The notes: generated by a model from the sequence alone, not told the origin. A stretch of 64,000 nucleotides of DNA from Pantoea agglomerans (GCF_020149765.1 NZ_CP083809.1:124001-188000); one strand, 5' to 3'; positions 46,087-55,533 are shown, counted from the stretch's first letter. Program-made: numbers and translations.

Positions 46087-46983
46087 ATGATCACGCGTCG
46101 ACACTTTCTTTTGGGGTCTGGAGCCCTTCTCCTTTCGATGACCGCAGGCAAGCTCTTTGCCCGCGATGAGGTCATTCCGCTGTGGCCGGACGAACCGCCG
46201 GGCGGCGGCGGGCCGTCGGGGCCGCTGCGCGTTAACAAGCACGGCTCCTGGTCCAATATTGTCAGCCCGGCTATTCAGCGGTTTAAACCAGAAAACCCCA
46301 ACGGCGAAGCGGTGCTGATCGCGGCGGGCGGCGGCTATAAGTTTATCGGCATGGGTCGCGAGGCCTGGCCGGTGGCGCGCTGGCTCAACAGCAACGGCTA
46401 CACCGCCTATGTGCTGAGCTATCGTCTGCCGGAAGAGAAGTGGCAGGCGGGCCATCTTGCGCCGCTGCAGGACGCGCAGCGCGCTATTCGGCTGGTGCGT
46501 TCGCTGGAGCGCAAAGTGCACGTGCTGGGCTTCTCCGCCGGCGGGCACCTGCTCGGCATGGCGGCGGCGCGTCCAGATTTCCGCTCCTATGAATTCCAGG
46601 ATGAGCTGGATCACGTGGTGCCGAAAGTCGACAGCGTTGGTTTGATCTATCCGGTTATTACCCTGGAAGCGCCTTATACCCACACCACCACGCACCGTAT
46701 TCTGGTGGGCAACGGCGCGACGTCGGCGGAAGAGGCGAACTGGTCGGTGCAGAATTACGTAACCCGCAGCTATCCGCCCACCTTTCTGGCGCAGGCGGAA
46801 GATGACCCTGTCTCCAACCCCTATAACACCGAGCTGATGCGCGATACCTGTCGGCGCAACCGCGTGCCGGTGGAGCTGATAGAGATCAGCCGCGGCGGTC
46901 ACGGCTTTGGCCTTGGCAAAGCGGGCACCCCTGCCGCGCTGTGGGATCAGGCTTATGCGCGCTGGCTCGATCGCCTTAGCTAA
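46087..46983 (+). CDS. Exported alpha/beta hydrolase, acetylxylan-esterase-like
   Basis: 298 residues. The N-terminus MITRRHFLLGSGALLLSMTA is a twin-arginine-type signal. The body shows AVLIAAGGGYKFIGM (oxyanion strand), nucleophile elbow HVLGFSAGGHLLGMA (Ser near 165), acid AQAEDDPVS and base His in SRGGHGFGLGKAG. Such enzymes deacetylate carbohydrates or plant polymers outside the cytoplasm. ATG 46087 is chosen because it starts the signal peptide. Confidence 0.83.
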   Translation: MITRRHFLLGSGALLLSMTAGKLFARDEVIPLWPDEPPGGGGPSGPLRVNKHGSWSNIVSPAIQRFKPENPNGEAVLIAAGGGYKFIGMGREAWPVARWLNSNGYTAYVLSYRLPEEKWQAGHLAPLQDAQRAIRLVRSLERKVHVLGFSAGGHLLGMAAARPDFRSYEFQDELDHVVPKVDSVGLIYPVITLEAPYTHTTTHRILVGNGATSAEEANWSVQNYVTRSYPPTFLAQAEDDPVSNPYNTELMRDTCRRNRVPVELIEISRGGHGFGLGKAGTPAALWDQAYARWLDRLS

Positions 46984-47282
46984 TCCGTTCACTTCCCGGC
47001 GGCTAGCAGGCTGCCGCGGTAATCGTCGTCTCTCTGCGCTCGATAGCGAGACAGAGGGCGTGCAGCGGCAGGTTGTTAGCGCCGACGCTGAAGAGAGCCT
47101 TCAGCTCTTCCGACACCTATTCCTGCGCCAGAAAGGGGCAGGAGATAATCCTCGAAACCAGCGGCGTTATGCCGTGCAGGCAAAGGAATCGGTGTGGGCG
47201 GCGATTAAGGCGAGTTTGCCGCCCTGAGATAAAGGTTGCGGCCTTGGGTGCGCGGCCAGTGCCAGCGGCGACGTTGATTAAT
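46984..47282. other. Interval with possible decayed coding sequence
   Basis: 299 bp. On the minus strand several short frames look coding (for example ELKALFSVGANNLPLHALCL and GFEDYLLPLSG) but in different frames with stops, as in a decayed gene. I cannot name the family. GC is normal here; the AT-rich stretch begins to the right. Confidence 0.3.
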
Positions 47283-47308
47283 AAAAAAGCCCGCCGAAGC
47301 GAGCTTTG
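47283..47308 (-). terminator. Terminator of the microcin-like operon
   Basis: Read on the minus strand: GCTCGC, loop TTCG, GCGGGC (one G-T pair), then TTTTTTA. The UUCG loop and U tract make a strong terminator just past the putative immunity gene (stop at 47324). Confidence 0.88.
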
Positions 47309-47323
47309 ATAGAGGGAGAAACG

Positions 47324-47557
47324 TTACTCCCTTTTACCCTTTATAAAATAAAGGGTTAAGTCTTTGAGGATGGCTATGCCGCCATAAGAACAAAATAAAA
47401 TCACAAAAAACTTTGCGGCTTCATACGGTAGAAAACCCATCCATCCATCATCCGGGAAAATATCTACTGAGGTTAACAGAGCAGTGGCTGATAATATCCC
47501 AGGAATAATACAGGCATTTTTTACCCTGTTTTCCCTACCAGGTGCACTGTCCACCAT
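47324..47557 (-). CDS. Putative microcin immunity protein, two membrane helices
   Basis: 77 residues. Two hydrophobic segments (about 17-33, IIPGILSATALLTSVDIF, and 45-70, FFVILFCSYGGIAILKDLTL) with a basic C-terminus (FIKGKRE). Size and layout recall Cvi, the 78-residue immunity protein of microcin V, although I see no sequence match. ATG 47557 follows AGGGA and overlaps the precursor gene by 23 bp; earlier in-frame starts lie deeper in that gene. AT-rich, unlike the chromosome around it. Function is inferred from position and shape. Confidence 0.62.
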   Translation of the reverse strand: MVDSAPGRENRVKNACIIPGILSATALLTSVDIFPDDGWMGFLPYEAAKFFVILFCSYGGIAILKDLTLYFIKGKRE

Positions 47558-47873
47558 AGTTATTCCCTGTCCCTCCACCATTTCCATTACCGGTGGCAGC
47601 ACATGATATTGCCCCTGCGGCAATGCCTCTGGCCACGCCACCCCAAGAGGTTGAACCTGATATAACACCCGTAACGATACTTGATATACATGGGTTATCA
47701 CGAATAATTGAACCTAAATCCATCCCACACGAATGAGTTCCAACAAAGCCGGCACCCTGGCCCCCATAGCTGGTATGGCCAGAATAATTCCTGGAACTAT
47801 TAAAAGATTCATAGCCACTATTGGCATTCGCGCCAGATATAATCTTCAACTGCTCTCTATCCAAAATTTCCAT
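47535..47873 (-). CDS. Class II microcin-like precursor with double-glycine-type leader
   Basis: 112 residues. The first 15, MEILDREQLKIISGA, fit a double-glycine leader (Leu -12, Leu -7, Ile -4, Gly -2, Ala -1), cut by peptidase-containing ABC exporters. The mature part (97 residues) is Gly/Asn/Ser-rich with four cysteines and a hydrophobic core (SSIVTGVISGSTSWGGVARG), ending GQCTW. GGAG lies 8 bases before ATG 47873. It is AT-rich and followed by a two-helix small protein, the usual bacteriocin-immunity pair. No exporter gene in the window. The C-terminus lacks the Ser-rich siderophore-attachment tail of class IIb microcins. Confidence 0.72.
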   Translation of the reverse strand: MEILDREQLKIISGANANSGYESFNSSRNYSGHTSYGGQGAGFVGTHSCGMDLGSIIRDNPCISSIVTGVISGSTSWGGVARGIAAGAISCAATGNGNGGGTGNNYGGQCTW

Positions 47874-48174
47874 ATTTGAATCTCCACTATTTAACTCAAT
47901 GCATAGTAAGCAGCGCTGCGTATTTGTTATACCAGCAGGCCGCGAAACAAGCAAAAAATAATACAGAGATTAAAATAGCTAATTACATCGTTGATTAAAA
48001 TGTAATTTTAAAATTGAATTTTTTCAGGCTCAGCAAATGATTGGCAATAACGCCAGCTGCGACCAGTTATTTACCAATTAGCGAGACATATATCACATTA
48101 TTTCTTGTTAATGCTAAAGATATGTTAAATATATCTTTTTTTTTACATCTCTTTTTAAGAGGGCATTGTTGAAA
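47874..48174. promoter_or_regulatory. AT-rich leader of the microcin-like operon
   Basis: 301 bp of markedly AT-rich DNA between the microcin start and the tRNA-like gene. It must carry the leftward promoter; several TAAT/TTTAAT stretches could be -10 boxes but no pair is convincing. No gene seen. Confidence 0.45.
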
Positions 48175-48250
48175 TGGTGCCGGTTGCAGGCATCGAACCC
48201 GCGACATTCTGATTACAGGTCAGGCGCTCTACCAATTGAGCTAAACCGGC
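48175..48250 (-). tRNA. tRNA-Thr(UGU)-like gene, degenerate
   Basis: 76 bp reading GCCGGTT...AACCGGC-A-CCA with the CCA encoded. D arm (GCTC/GAGC), acceptor stem and T arm fold; anticodon TGT gives Thr. Faults: the anticodon loop is CCTGTAA, so position 33 is C in place of the near-universal U; pair 27-43 is C-A; T-loop position 60 is G. It differs from enterobacterial tRNA-Thr(UGU) at these sites. Probably a decayed or att-derived copy, not a working tRNA. Confidence 0.7.
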
Positions 48251-48788
48251 AAATCAGTCATCAGGATTAGCTCTACGGCTAACGCTCGCTCACTACCCAT
48301 CTGCCTGCTGGACCCAGTGTCTTTCAGGTAGAGCATAAATGCAAAAAACCGCCAGATGGCGAGGTTGTAAATGTTATAAGTCAGTACGTTATGACAACTC
48401 GTAGCAGAGTTTCTTATGTTTTGCGTACGTATTATTGTATGAACTTTGGGATCCGAGTAAGACAAAAATCGATAATATTAAGGCGTTGTTTGTGGAAATG
48501 CCAAATGCTGGCACTCAGAAGAAATTGCTATCCGAATCTTTATTAAAAAGCAAATTTTAGAGGTTTCTGAAGCAAGAAGAAAGACATTAAAGAACCCCTG
48601 GACTTTTTGGAAGAAGAGATATTTCTTTCTGGCATAAGTGGCAGGAGATATAAGGCTGGCTCAAAAAGACCCATTTAGCAATACTCTCATATCAGGCTTC
48701 TCCTGGCTTATTTTTTACCGGTCTCGCTAATGACTGGTTTTTCCTTCTGTGTCAGGCTCTGCTCATGTTTTTTTCAGAGTCAGGAAAG
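48251..48788. other. AT-rich interval between tRNA-like gene and rpn
   Basis: 538 bp. Short fragments look like former coding sequence (for example MPNAGTQKKLLSESLLKSKF near 48499, then a stop, and EEIFLSGISGRRYKAG in another frame near 48612-48660), suggesting a decayed gene of unknown family. Its right end should hold the rpn promoter. No integrase or transposase recognised. Confidence 0.35.
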
Positions 48789-49700
48789 ATGAAGAAGAAA
48801 AACAGCACCCCGACTCCGCACGATGCGGCCTTCCGGCAGTTTCTCAGCCAGCCCGGCGTCGCTCGTGACTTTATGGAGCTTCACCTGCCTGCCAGACTGC
48901 GCGCCCTGTGTGACCTCAGCACGCTGAAGCTGGAGTCTGGCTCTTTCGTTGAGGACGACCTGCGTCAGTACTTTAGCGACGTGCTGTTCAGCCTGAAAAC
49001 CCGCCGCGGCGGTGATGGCTACGTGCATGTGCTGATTGAACATCAGTCTACCCCCGACAGTCATATGGCGTTTCGGCTGATGCGCTATGCGGTGGCCGCC
49101 ATGAAGCGCCATCTCGACGCGGGGCACAAAAAGCTGCCGCTGGTCGTGCCGCTGCTGTTTTACGCCGGCAAGCGCACGCCTTATCCGTTTTCTACCCGCT
49201 GGCTGGACGAATTTAGCGATCCGGCGCTGGCGGAGAGCGTCTACGGCAGCGCGTTTCCGCTGGTGGACGTTACCGTGATCCCGGACGAAGAGATCGCTGA
49301 GCATCGCAGCATGGCGGCGCTCACGCTGCTGCAAAAGCATATCCATCAGCGAGATCTGGCGGAGGTGATGGAGAGGCTGACGTCGGTTTTACTGGCAGGC
49401 TGGCTCTCTTCTTCCCAGATATTGTCGCTGGTACACTATATTGTTCAGGCAGGAGAGAGCGCCGATGGCAGCGCCTTTATCCACGCGCTGGCACAGCGAA
49501 TGCCGCAACAGAAGGATGCACTGATGACCATTGCAGAACAGCTTAAGCAGAAAGGCAGGCTTGAAGGAAGACGTGAAGGAGAGCGTGAAGGCACCCTTAA
49601 AGTCGCACGCAGCCTGCTGAAAATGAATATGCCGCGCGAGGCGATTATGCAGGCTACCGGCCTGTCAGAGGAAGAGCTGAACCGCCTTCAGACAGCCTGA
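48789..49700 (+). CDS. Rpn-family recombination-promoting nuclease
   Basis: 303 residues. PD-(D/E)XK-type domain of the transposase_31/Rpn group: TPHDAAFRQFLSQPGVARDF, DDLRQYFSDVLFSLKTR, VHVLIEHQSTPDSHMAFRLM (catalytic EHQ core), followed by a Glu/Gly/Arg-rich linker (LEGRREGEREG) and a helical tail. AGGAA is just before ATG 48789; an ATG at 48765 is less likely. Inside the gene, AAGGA (49512-49516) sits 7 bases before ATG 49524, which would give a 58-residue C-terminal product like the intragenic RpnS antitoxins. The tail is duplicated downstream. Confidence 0.88.
   Translation: MKKKNSTPTPHDAAFRQFLSQPGVARDFMELHLPARLRALCDLSTLKLESGSFVEDDLRQYFSDVLFSLKTRRGGDGYVHVLIEHQSTPDSHMAFRLMRYAVAAMKRHLDAGHKKLPLVVPLLFYAGKRTPYPFSTRWLDEFSDPALAESVYGSAFPLVDVTVIPDEEIAEHRSMAALTLLQKHIHQRDLAEVMERLTSVLLAGWLSSSQILSLVHYIVQAGESADGSAFIHALAQRMPQQKDALMTIAEQLKQKGRLEGRREGEREGTLKVARSLLKMNMPREAIMQATGLSEEELNRLQTA
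49482..49691 (+). repeat. Direct repeat copy 1 (rpn 3' end)
   Basis: This stretch and 49729-49950 are a tandem duplication. They are identical or nearly so except that copy 2 carries a 12-bp (four-codon) insertion in the Glu/Gly linker; the region just upstream (49461-49481 against 49708-49728) is homologous but diverged. Confidence 0.93.
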
Positions 49701-49728
49701 GGCGAGGTCGGATGCCAGTGTCTTTCTT

Positions 49729-49950
49729 CACGCGCTGGCACAGCGAATGCCGCAACAGAAGGATGCACTGATGACCATTGCAGAACAGCTTAAGCAGAAA
49801 GGCAGGCTTGAAGGAAAGCTTGAGGGAATACTTGAAGGAAGGCGTGAAGGCACCCTTAAAGTCGCACGCAGCCTGCTGAAAATGAATATGCCGCGCGAGG
49901 CGATTATGCAGGCTACCGGCCTGTCAGAGGAAGAGCTGAACCGCCTTCAG
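49729..49950 (+). repeat. Direct repeat copy 2 (free-standing rpn tail)
   Basis: Second copy of the rpn 3' segment, offset by 247 bp on the left and 259 bp on the right of the linker insertion. The near identity over most of its length suggests a recent duplication or continuing gene conversion. Confidence 0.93.
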
Positions 49951-49971
49951 GCCGCTCAACGCAATGCCTGA
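49771..49971 (+). CDS. Free-standing Rpn C-terminal protein, RpnS-like
   Basis: 66 residues from ATG 49771: MTIAEQLKQKGRLEGKLEG..., then the helical tail ending LNRLQAAQRNA. AAGGA (49759-49763) is 7 bases upstream, a better site than that of the in-frame ATG at 49747 (74 residues). The same signal exists inside rpn. It consists only of the Rpn linker and tail, with no nuclease domain. In other Rpn genes such C-terminal products are translated from inside the gene and block the nuclease; here that product also has its own gene. The alternative is a non-functional duplication remnant. Confidence 0.6.
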   Translation: MTIAEQLKQKGRLEGKLEGILEGRREGTLKVARSLLKMNMPREAIMQATGLSEEELNRLQAAQRNA

Positions 49972-49995
49972 CGTCACGCCGGTTAAAGATTGAGA

Positions 49996-50015
49996 GGGCC
50001 AGCATCGGCTGGCCC
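49996..50015. terminator. Hairpin between convergent rpn tail and gor
   Basis: GGGCCAGC (49996-50003), loop ATCG, GCTGGCCC (50008-50015): an 8-bp GC stem between converging genes. No good T tract on either side, so it may act as a weak bidirectional terminator. Confidence 0.55.
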
Positions 50016-50023
50016 AATAATCA

Positions 50024-51376
50024 TTAACGCATCGTCACGAACTCTTCTGCCGCGGTCGGATGGATCGCCACGGTATTGTCGAAGTCTTTTTTGGTCGCGC
50101 CCATCTTCAGCGCTACCGCAAAGCCTTGCAGCATCTCGTCCATGCCTGAACCGATACCGTGAATACCGACAATCTTCTCGTCCTCGCCGACGCAGACCAG
50201 CTTCATGCGGCAGGGCTGGCGATGCTGCGTAACCGCGGTGTACATCGCGGTAAAGGATGATTTATAGACTTTCACCCGCTCGTCGCCGTACTGCTCGCGC
50301 GCCTGCGGCTCGGTAAGGCCTACGGTGCCGATGGGCGGATGGCTGAACACCACGGTGGGGACGTTATTGTAGTCGAGATGCTCGTCAGGCTTGTTGTTGA
50401 ACAGGCGCTCTGAGAGACGACGACCCGCCGCCACCGCCACCGGCGTCAGCTCGACCGCGCCGGTGTTGTCGCCGACCGCATAGATGCCGTCGACGCTGGT
50501 GTTCTGATACTTGTCGACCTTGATATAGCCTTTTTCATTCAGCGCCACGCCGGTTACCGCCAGGTTCAGGTTATCGGTCGCCGGTTCGCGGCCGATCGCC
50601 CATACCAGACAGTCGACGGTCTGCTCGCGCCCGTCTTCCAGCTGCAGCGTCAGGCTGCCGTCGGCGTTCTTCACTACCGCCTTTGGCACGGCGTGAGTAT
50701 GCAGCGCCGGGCCCTCGGCGTTCATCACCTCTACCAGCGTATCGGTGATCAGCGGATCGAAGCTGCGCAGCGGCGCGTGCTTGCGCACAAACAGGTGCGT
50801 TTCGGAACCCAGCGCGTTAACCACGCCCGCCAGCTCAACGGCGATATAGCCAGCGCCGATCACTGCCGTACGTTTCGGCAGGGCGTCCAGCTCAAAGAAG
50901 CCGTCAGAATCGATACCATATTCCGCGCCCGGCACGTCGGGATGGCTCGGACGGCCGCCGGTGGCGATCAGAATATGGTCGGCGGTAATACGCTCGCCGT
51001 TCACTTCCACGGTATGGGCGTCAACGAAACGAGCAAAGCCCTTAATCACGTCGACGTTGTTTTTGCCCAGCACGTTGTCGTACGAGGTGTGGATGCGATC
51101 GATATAGGCGCTACGGTTTTTCACCAGCGTTTCCCAGCTGAAATGGTTCACCGTCGTATCGAAGCCATAATCCGGACCGTAGAGATGGATAGCCTCGGCG
51201 ATCTGCGCCGCGTGCCACATCACTTTCTTCGGAACACAACCCACGTTCACGCAGGTGCCGCCCAGCTCTTTGGCTTCAATCAGGGCGCATTTCTGGCCAT
51301 ACATAGCGGCGCGGTTAACTGAAGCGATGCCGCCGCTGCCGCCGCCAATGGCGAGATAGTCATAATGTCGTGTCAT
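50024..51376 (-). CDS. gor: Glutathione reductase Gor
   Basis: 450 residues, the E. coli length. FAD loop [18 protein letters not shown], redox-active disulfide [23 protein letters not shown] loop [14 protein letters not shown], and the C-terminal [13 protein letters not shown] with the catalytic His. Reduces glutathione disulfide with NADPH. ATG 51376 (MTRHYDYLA) is the conserved start although the open frame extends upstream. Confidence 0.97.
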   Translation of the reverse strand: MTRHYDYLAIGGGSGGIASVNRAAMYGQKCALIEAKELGGTCVNVGCVPKKVMWHAAQIAEAIHLYGPDYGFDTTVNHFSWETLVKNRSAYIDRIHTSYDNVLGKNNVDVIKGFARFVDAHTVEVNGERITADHILIATGGRPSHPDVPGAEYGIDSDGFFELDALPKRTAVIGAGYIAVELAGVVNALGSETHLFVRKHAPLRSFDPLITDTLVEVMNAEGPALHTHAVPKAVVKNADGSLTLQLEDGREQTVDCLVWAIGREPATDNLNLAVTGVALNEKGYIKVDKYQNTSVDGIYAVGDNTGAVELTPVAVAAGRRLSERLFNNKPDEHLDYNNVPTVVFSHPPIGTVGLTEPQAREQYGDERVKVYKSSFTAMYTAVTQHRQPCRMKLVCVGEDEKIVGIHGIGSGMDEMLQGFAVALKMGATKKDFDNTVAIHPTAAEEFVTMR

Positions 51377-51500
51377 GGTGTGTCCATCCGGTTGCAAGAG
51401 TTTGGTCAGGATTGTAACGCTGAGAGGCGAGACGGCGCAAAGATTGCGCCTATGATTGTAATAGGGTTGAATTCTCTCCTCACTGACAGGGAAGCATAGC

Positions 51501-52412
51501 ATGCAGCTCACATTTCTCGGCACCGGCGGCGGCGCGCCCAGCCTGCAACGTAACGTCACCTCCATTGCCTTTACCTGGTCGCCACGCGGCGACACCTGGC
51601 TTTTCGACTGCGGCGAAGGGACGCAGCTTCAGTACATGCGTTCGCCACTTAAGCCGGGACGCATGAACAAAATTTTTATCACTCATCTGCACGGCGACCA
51701 TATTTTCGGCCTGCCCGGTCTGCTGACCAGCCGCTCTATGGGCGGCATCACCGAGCCGCTGACCATTTACGGGCCCGAAGGCATCCGGCGCTTTGTCGAA
51801 ACCGCGCTGTCGCTGAGCGGATCCTATACCGACTATCCGCTGGAAATCGTCGAGATCGAGGCGGGGCCGGTGCTTGACGACGGCGAGTTCCGCGTCAGCG
51901 CCTGGCCGCTGGTGCATCCGCTAAACTGCTTCGGCTACCGCATTGAGCAGCACGACAAGCCGGGCTTTCTCGACGCCGCGCGTCTGAAAGAAGAGGGGGT
52001 GCCGCGCGGGCCCTGGTATCAGCAGCTAAAAGCAGGAGAGCGTGTGACGCTGGAGGATGGACGGGTCATTAACGGCGCGGACTATCTCGGCCCGGCGACT
52101 AAAGGCAAAAGCCTGGCGATTTTCGGCGATACCGCGCCAACGCCGATGGCGCTGCAGCTGGCAGCCGGTGTCGATCTGATGGTGCATGAAACCACGCTGG
52201 AGGCGGCGTTGCAGGAGAAGGCCAACGGACGCGGCCACTCTACGACGCTGCAGGCGGCGCAGGTGGCGAAAGAGGCGGGCGCAAAGCGCCTGATCGCCAC
52301 CCATTTCAGCTCGCGCTATATGCCGCGCGACATGCCGCGCTTGCTGGAGGAGTGCCGCTCAATATTTCCCAATACCGAGCTGGCACAGGACCTGGCGGTG
52401 TTTACGCTGTAA
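51501..52412 (+). CDS. rbn: Ribonuclease BN / RNase Z
   Basis: 303 residues, metallo-beta-lactamase fold. Start [14 protein letters not shown], zinc motif [13 protein letters not shown] near 60, later [16 protein letters not shown] and ATHFSSRY. It trims tRNA 3' ends. The gene is divergent from gor and convergent with rlmJ; in E. coli it is not next to gor, so this position is a rearrangement relative to that genome. Confidence 0.92.
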   Translation: MQLTFLGTGGGAPSLQRNVTSIAFTWSPRGDTWLFDCGEGTQLQYMRSPLKPGRMNKIFITHLHGDHIFGLPGLLTSRSMGGITEPLTIYGPEGIRRFVETALSLSGSYTDYPLEIVEIEAGPVLDDGEFRVSAWPLVHPLNCFGYRIEQHDKPGFLDAARLKEEGVPRGPWYQQLKAGERVTLEDGRVINGADYLGPATKGKSLAIFGDTAPTPMALQLAAGVDLMVHETTLEAALQEKANGRGHSTTLQAAQVAKEAGAKRLIATHFSSRYMPRDMPRLLEECRSIFPNTELAQDLAVFTL

Positions 52413-52423
52413 GGCTCAGCGGC

Positions 52424-53266
52424 TTATTCCGGCACCAGCTGCGTCACGGTGGCGTGGCCGGTTCCGGCAGGCACCAGCTTCTGGTGCAGCCAGGGCAGCA
52501 GTTCGTTCATCTGCTGCGCCAGCTTCCACGGCGGGTTGATGACGATCATACCTGATGCGGTCATGCCGCGCTGATCGCTGTCCGGGCGCACCGCCAGCTC
52601 GATCTGCAGAATATTGCGGATGCCGGTCGCCTCAAGATCGCGCAGCATATGCTTGATCTGCTGACGCAGCACGACCGGATACCAGAGCGCGTAGACGCCG
52701 GTAGCGAAGCGCTTGTGACCCTCATGAATCGCCTTCACCACGGCCTGATAGTCGCTTTTCAGCTCGTAAGGCGGATCGATCAGGATAAGACCGCGACGGG
52801 TCGGCGGCGGCAGCTTCGCCTTCAGCTGCTGATAGCCGTCGGCGCGCTCGACGCGGGCGCGGCTGTCTTTCAGAAATTCACCGCGCAGCAACGGGAAGTC
52901 GCTGGAGTGCAGTTCAGTGAGCTGCAGCTTATCTTCTGCGCGCAGCAGGTAGCGCGCGATCAGCGGCGAGCCAGGATAGTAGCGCAGCGTGCCGCCTGGG
53001 TTAAGGTCGCGAATGGCGTTGAAGTAGGGCTTCAGCAGTTCCGGCGCGTCCGGCTGCTGCCAGATGCGGGCGATGCCTTCCAGATACTCGCCGGTCCGCT
53101 CGGCATGTTCGCCGCTCAGCAGATAGCGACCTGCGCCGGCATGGCTGTCGAGGTAGAGGAACGGCTTTTCTTTCTCTTTCAGCGCGCTGATGATCAGGCT
53201 CTGTACGGTGTGTTTCAGCACGTCGGCGTGGTTGCCGGCGTGAAAACTGTGGCGATAGCTCAGCAT
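52424..53266 (-). CDS. rlmJ: 23S rRNA (adenine2030-N6)-methyltransferase RlmJ
   Basis: 280 residues, same as E. coli. Conserved start MLSYRHSFHAGNHADVLKH, substrate-binding LYLDSHAGAGRYLL and the amino-methyltransferase motif IDPPYE. ATG 53266 marks the conserved N-terminus within a longer open frame. Methylates A2030 of 23S rRNA before ribosome assembly is complete. Divergent from prlC. Confidence 0.96.
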   Translation of the reverse strand: MLSYRHSFHAGNHADVLKHTVQSLIISALKEKEKPFLYLDSHAGAGRYLLSGEHAERTGEYLEGIARIWQQPDAPELLKPYFNAIRDLNPGGTLRYYPGSPLIARYLLRAEDKLQLTELHSSDFPLLRGEFLKDSRARVERADGYQQLKAKLPPPTRRGLILIDPPYELKSDYQAVVKAIHEGHKRFATGVYALWYPVVLRQQIKHMLRDLEATGIRNILQIELAVRPDSDQRGMTASGMIVINPPWKLAQQMNELLPWLHQKLVPAGTGHATVTQLVPE

Positions 53267-53490
53267 AACAGTGGGGATTCCGCGGTTGGCGTAAAAAGGC
53301 GTACTGCAAGTAAGCGGGATTATACCTGCTGAAGGGGAAAAATGCTGGCCGATTCTCCGCCGCCAGCCTGTCTGACGCGTTTCTTCGCCGCGCATCCTGG
53401 CTGGCATTGATTTTCGCTACACTTAACCGCATGTTAGTAAGATTGCGTTGCGCGCCCCGCGCGCCCCATACATTGAACAAGGACTGCGCT

Positions 53491-55533
53491 ATGACCAATC
53501 CATTACTCCAGCCTTTTACGCTGCCGCCTTTCTCCGCCATTAAGCCTGAACATGTGGTGCCTGCCGTGACCGAGGCGCTGAACGAGTGCCGCGCGGCGGT
53601 GGAAAAAGTCGTTGCGCAGGGCGCGCCCTACACCTGGGACAACCTGGTGCAGCCGCTGGCGGAAGTCGACGATCGTCTTGGCCGCATCTTCTCACCGGTA
53701 AGCCATCTTAACTCGGTGAAAAACAGCCCGGAGCTGCGTGAAGCCTATGAGCAGACCCTGCCGCTGCTCTCGGAATACAGCACCTGGGTCGGCCAGCACG
53801 AAGGGCTTTACCAGGCGTACCGCGACCTGAAAGAGGGTGAAAGCTTCGCCGCGCTGGACGTGGCGCAGCAGAAAGCGGTCGATAATGCGCTGCGCGATTT
53901 CGAACTCTCCGGCATCGGCCTTGATAAAGAGAAGCAGCAGCGCTACGGCGAGATTGCCGCGCGCCTCTCTGAGCTGGGCTCCGCCTACAGCAACAACGTG
54001 CTGGATGCGACCATGGGCTGGAGCAAGCTGATTACTGACGAAAGCGAACTTTCGGGTATGCCGGAAAGCGCGCTGGCGGCGGCGAAGGCGCAAGCCGAAG
54101 CCAAAGGGCAGGAGGGCTGGCTGCTGACGCTGGATATTCCAAGCTATCTGCCGGTGATGACCTACTGCGACAACGCCGCGCTGCGCGAAGAGATGTACCG
54201 CGCCTATTCGACGCGCGCCTCCGATCAGGGGCCGAACGCCGGAAAATGGGACAACGGCCCGATCATGGCGGAAGAGCTGGCGCTGCGTCACGAGCTGGCG
54301 CAGCTGCTGGGCTTTGACTCCTACGCTGACAAATCGCTGGCCACCAAAATGGCGGAGAATCCGGCGCAGGTGCTCGACTTCCTGAACGACCTGGCGAAAC
54401 GCGCCCGTCCGCAGGCGGAAAAAGAGCTGGCGCAGCTGCGCGCCTTTACCGAAAAAGAGTATGGCGTCAGCGAGCTGAATCCGTGGGATCTCACCTACTA
54501 CGGCGAAAAACAGAAGCAGCATCTCTACACCATCAGTGACGAACAGCTGCGCCCTTACTTCCCGGAATCGCGCGCCGTTAACGGCCTGTTTGAGGTAGTG
54601 AAACGCATCTATGGCATCACCGCCAAAGAGCGTACCGACGTGGACGTTTATCATCCTGACGTGCGCTTCTTCGACCTGTTCGATGAGAGCGGCGAGCTGC
54701 GCGGCAGCTTCTATCTCGACCTCTACGCGCGCGAGCACAAGCGCGGCGGCGCCTGGATGGATGACTGCGTTGGCCAGATGCGTAAAGCCGATGGCTCGCT
54801 GCAGAAGCCGGTCGCCTATCTGACCTGCAACTTCAACCGTCCGGTGAACGGCAAGCCCGCGCTGTTTACCCACGACGAAGTGACTACGCTGTTTCACGAG
54901 TTCGGCCACGGCCTGCACCATATGCTGACGCGCATCGAAACCCCGGGGGTTTCCGGCATCAGCGGCGTGCCGTGGGATGCGGTGGAGCTGCCGAGTCAGT
55001 TTATGGAGAACTGGTGCTGGGAGCCGGATGCGCTGGCCTTTATCTCCGGTCACTATGAAACCGGCGAACCGCTGCCGAAAGAGCTGCTCGACAAGATGCT
55101 GGCGGCCAAGAACTATCAGGCAGCGCTGTTTATCCTGCGTCAGCTGGAGTTCGGCCTGTTCGACTTCCGCCTGCACGCCGAGTTCGATCCGGCGAAAGGC
55201 GCGCAGATCCTTGAAACCCTGCGCGAAGTGAAAAAGCTGGTGGCGGTGGTGCCGAGCCCGGAATGGGGTCGTTTCCCGCACGCCTTTAGCCATATCTTCG
55301 CCGGCGGCTACGCGGCGGGCTACTACAGCTACCTGTGGGCGGACGTGCTGGCGGCGGATGCCTGGTCGCGCTTTGAAGAAGAGGGCATCTTTAACCGTCA
55401 GACCGGCCAGTCGTTCCTGGATAACATCCTGACGCGCGGCGGTTCAGAAGAGCCGATGGAGCTGTTTAAACGCTTCCGCGGCCGTGAGCCGCAGCTGGAC
55501 GCAATGCTGGATCATTACGGCATCAAGGGATAA
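53491..55533 (+). CDS. prlC: Oligopeptidase A (PrlC/OpdA)
   Basis: 680 residues, identical in length to E. coli. M3 zinc motif [10 protein letters not shown] near 470, with [20 protein letters not shown] and [20 protein letters not shown] downstream. A cytoplasmic metallopeptidase that degrades signal peptides and short peptides. ATG 53491 gives the conserved MTNPLL start. rsmJ follows 8 bp on, as in E. coli. Confidence 0.97.
   Translation: MTNPLLQPFTLPPFSAIKPEHVVPAVTEALNECRAAVEKVVAQGAPYTWDNLVQPLAEVDDRLGRIFSPVSHLNSVKNSPELREAYEQTLPLLSEYSTWVGQHEGLYQAYRDLKEGESFAALDVAQQKAVDNALRDFELSGIGLDKEKQQRYGEIAARLSELGSAYSNNVLDATMGWSKLITDESELSGMPESALAAAKAQAEAKGQEGWLLTLDIPSYLPVMTYCDNAALREEMYRAYSTRASDQGPNAGKWDNGPIMAEELALRHELAQLLGFDSYADKSLATKMAENPAQVLDFLNDLAKRARPQAEKELAQLRAFTEKEYGVSELNPWDLTYYGEKQKQHLYTISDEQLRPYFPESRAVNGLFEVVKRIYGITAKERTDVDVYHPDVRFFDLFDESGELRGSFYLDLYAREHKRGGAWMDDCVGQMRKADGSLQKPVAYLTCNFNRPVNGKPALFTHDEVTTLFHEFGHGLHHMLTRIETPGVSGISGVPWDAVELPSQFMENWCWEPDALAFISGHYETGEPLPKELLDKMLAAKNYQAALFILRQLEFGLFDFRLHAEFDPAKGAQILETLREVKKLVAVVPSPEWGRFPHAFSHIFAGGYAAGYYSYLWADVLAADAWSRFEEEGIFNRQTGQSFLDNILTRGGSEEPMELFKRFRGREPQLDAMLDHYGIKG

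Noticed and set aside
47073..47309. Plus-strand open frame before the microcin-like terminator
   Set aside because: Ends over the terminator and shows no coding signs; the region looks decayed.
48241..48465. Minus-strand open frame beside the tRNA-like gene
   Set aside because: Runs into the tRNA-like gene and lacks any motif or ribosome binding site.
48100..48800. Integrase or transposase next to the tRNA-like gene
   Set aside because: No integrase or transposase frame found on either strand; Rpn is a related nuclease family but not an integrase.
53692..55293. 533-codon minus-strand open frame opposite prlC
   Set aside because: Shadow of a fully conserved prlC.
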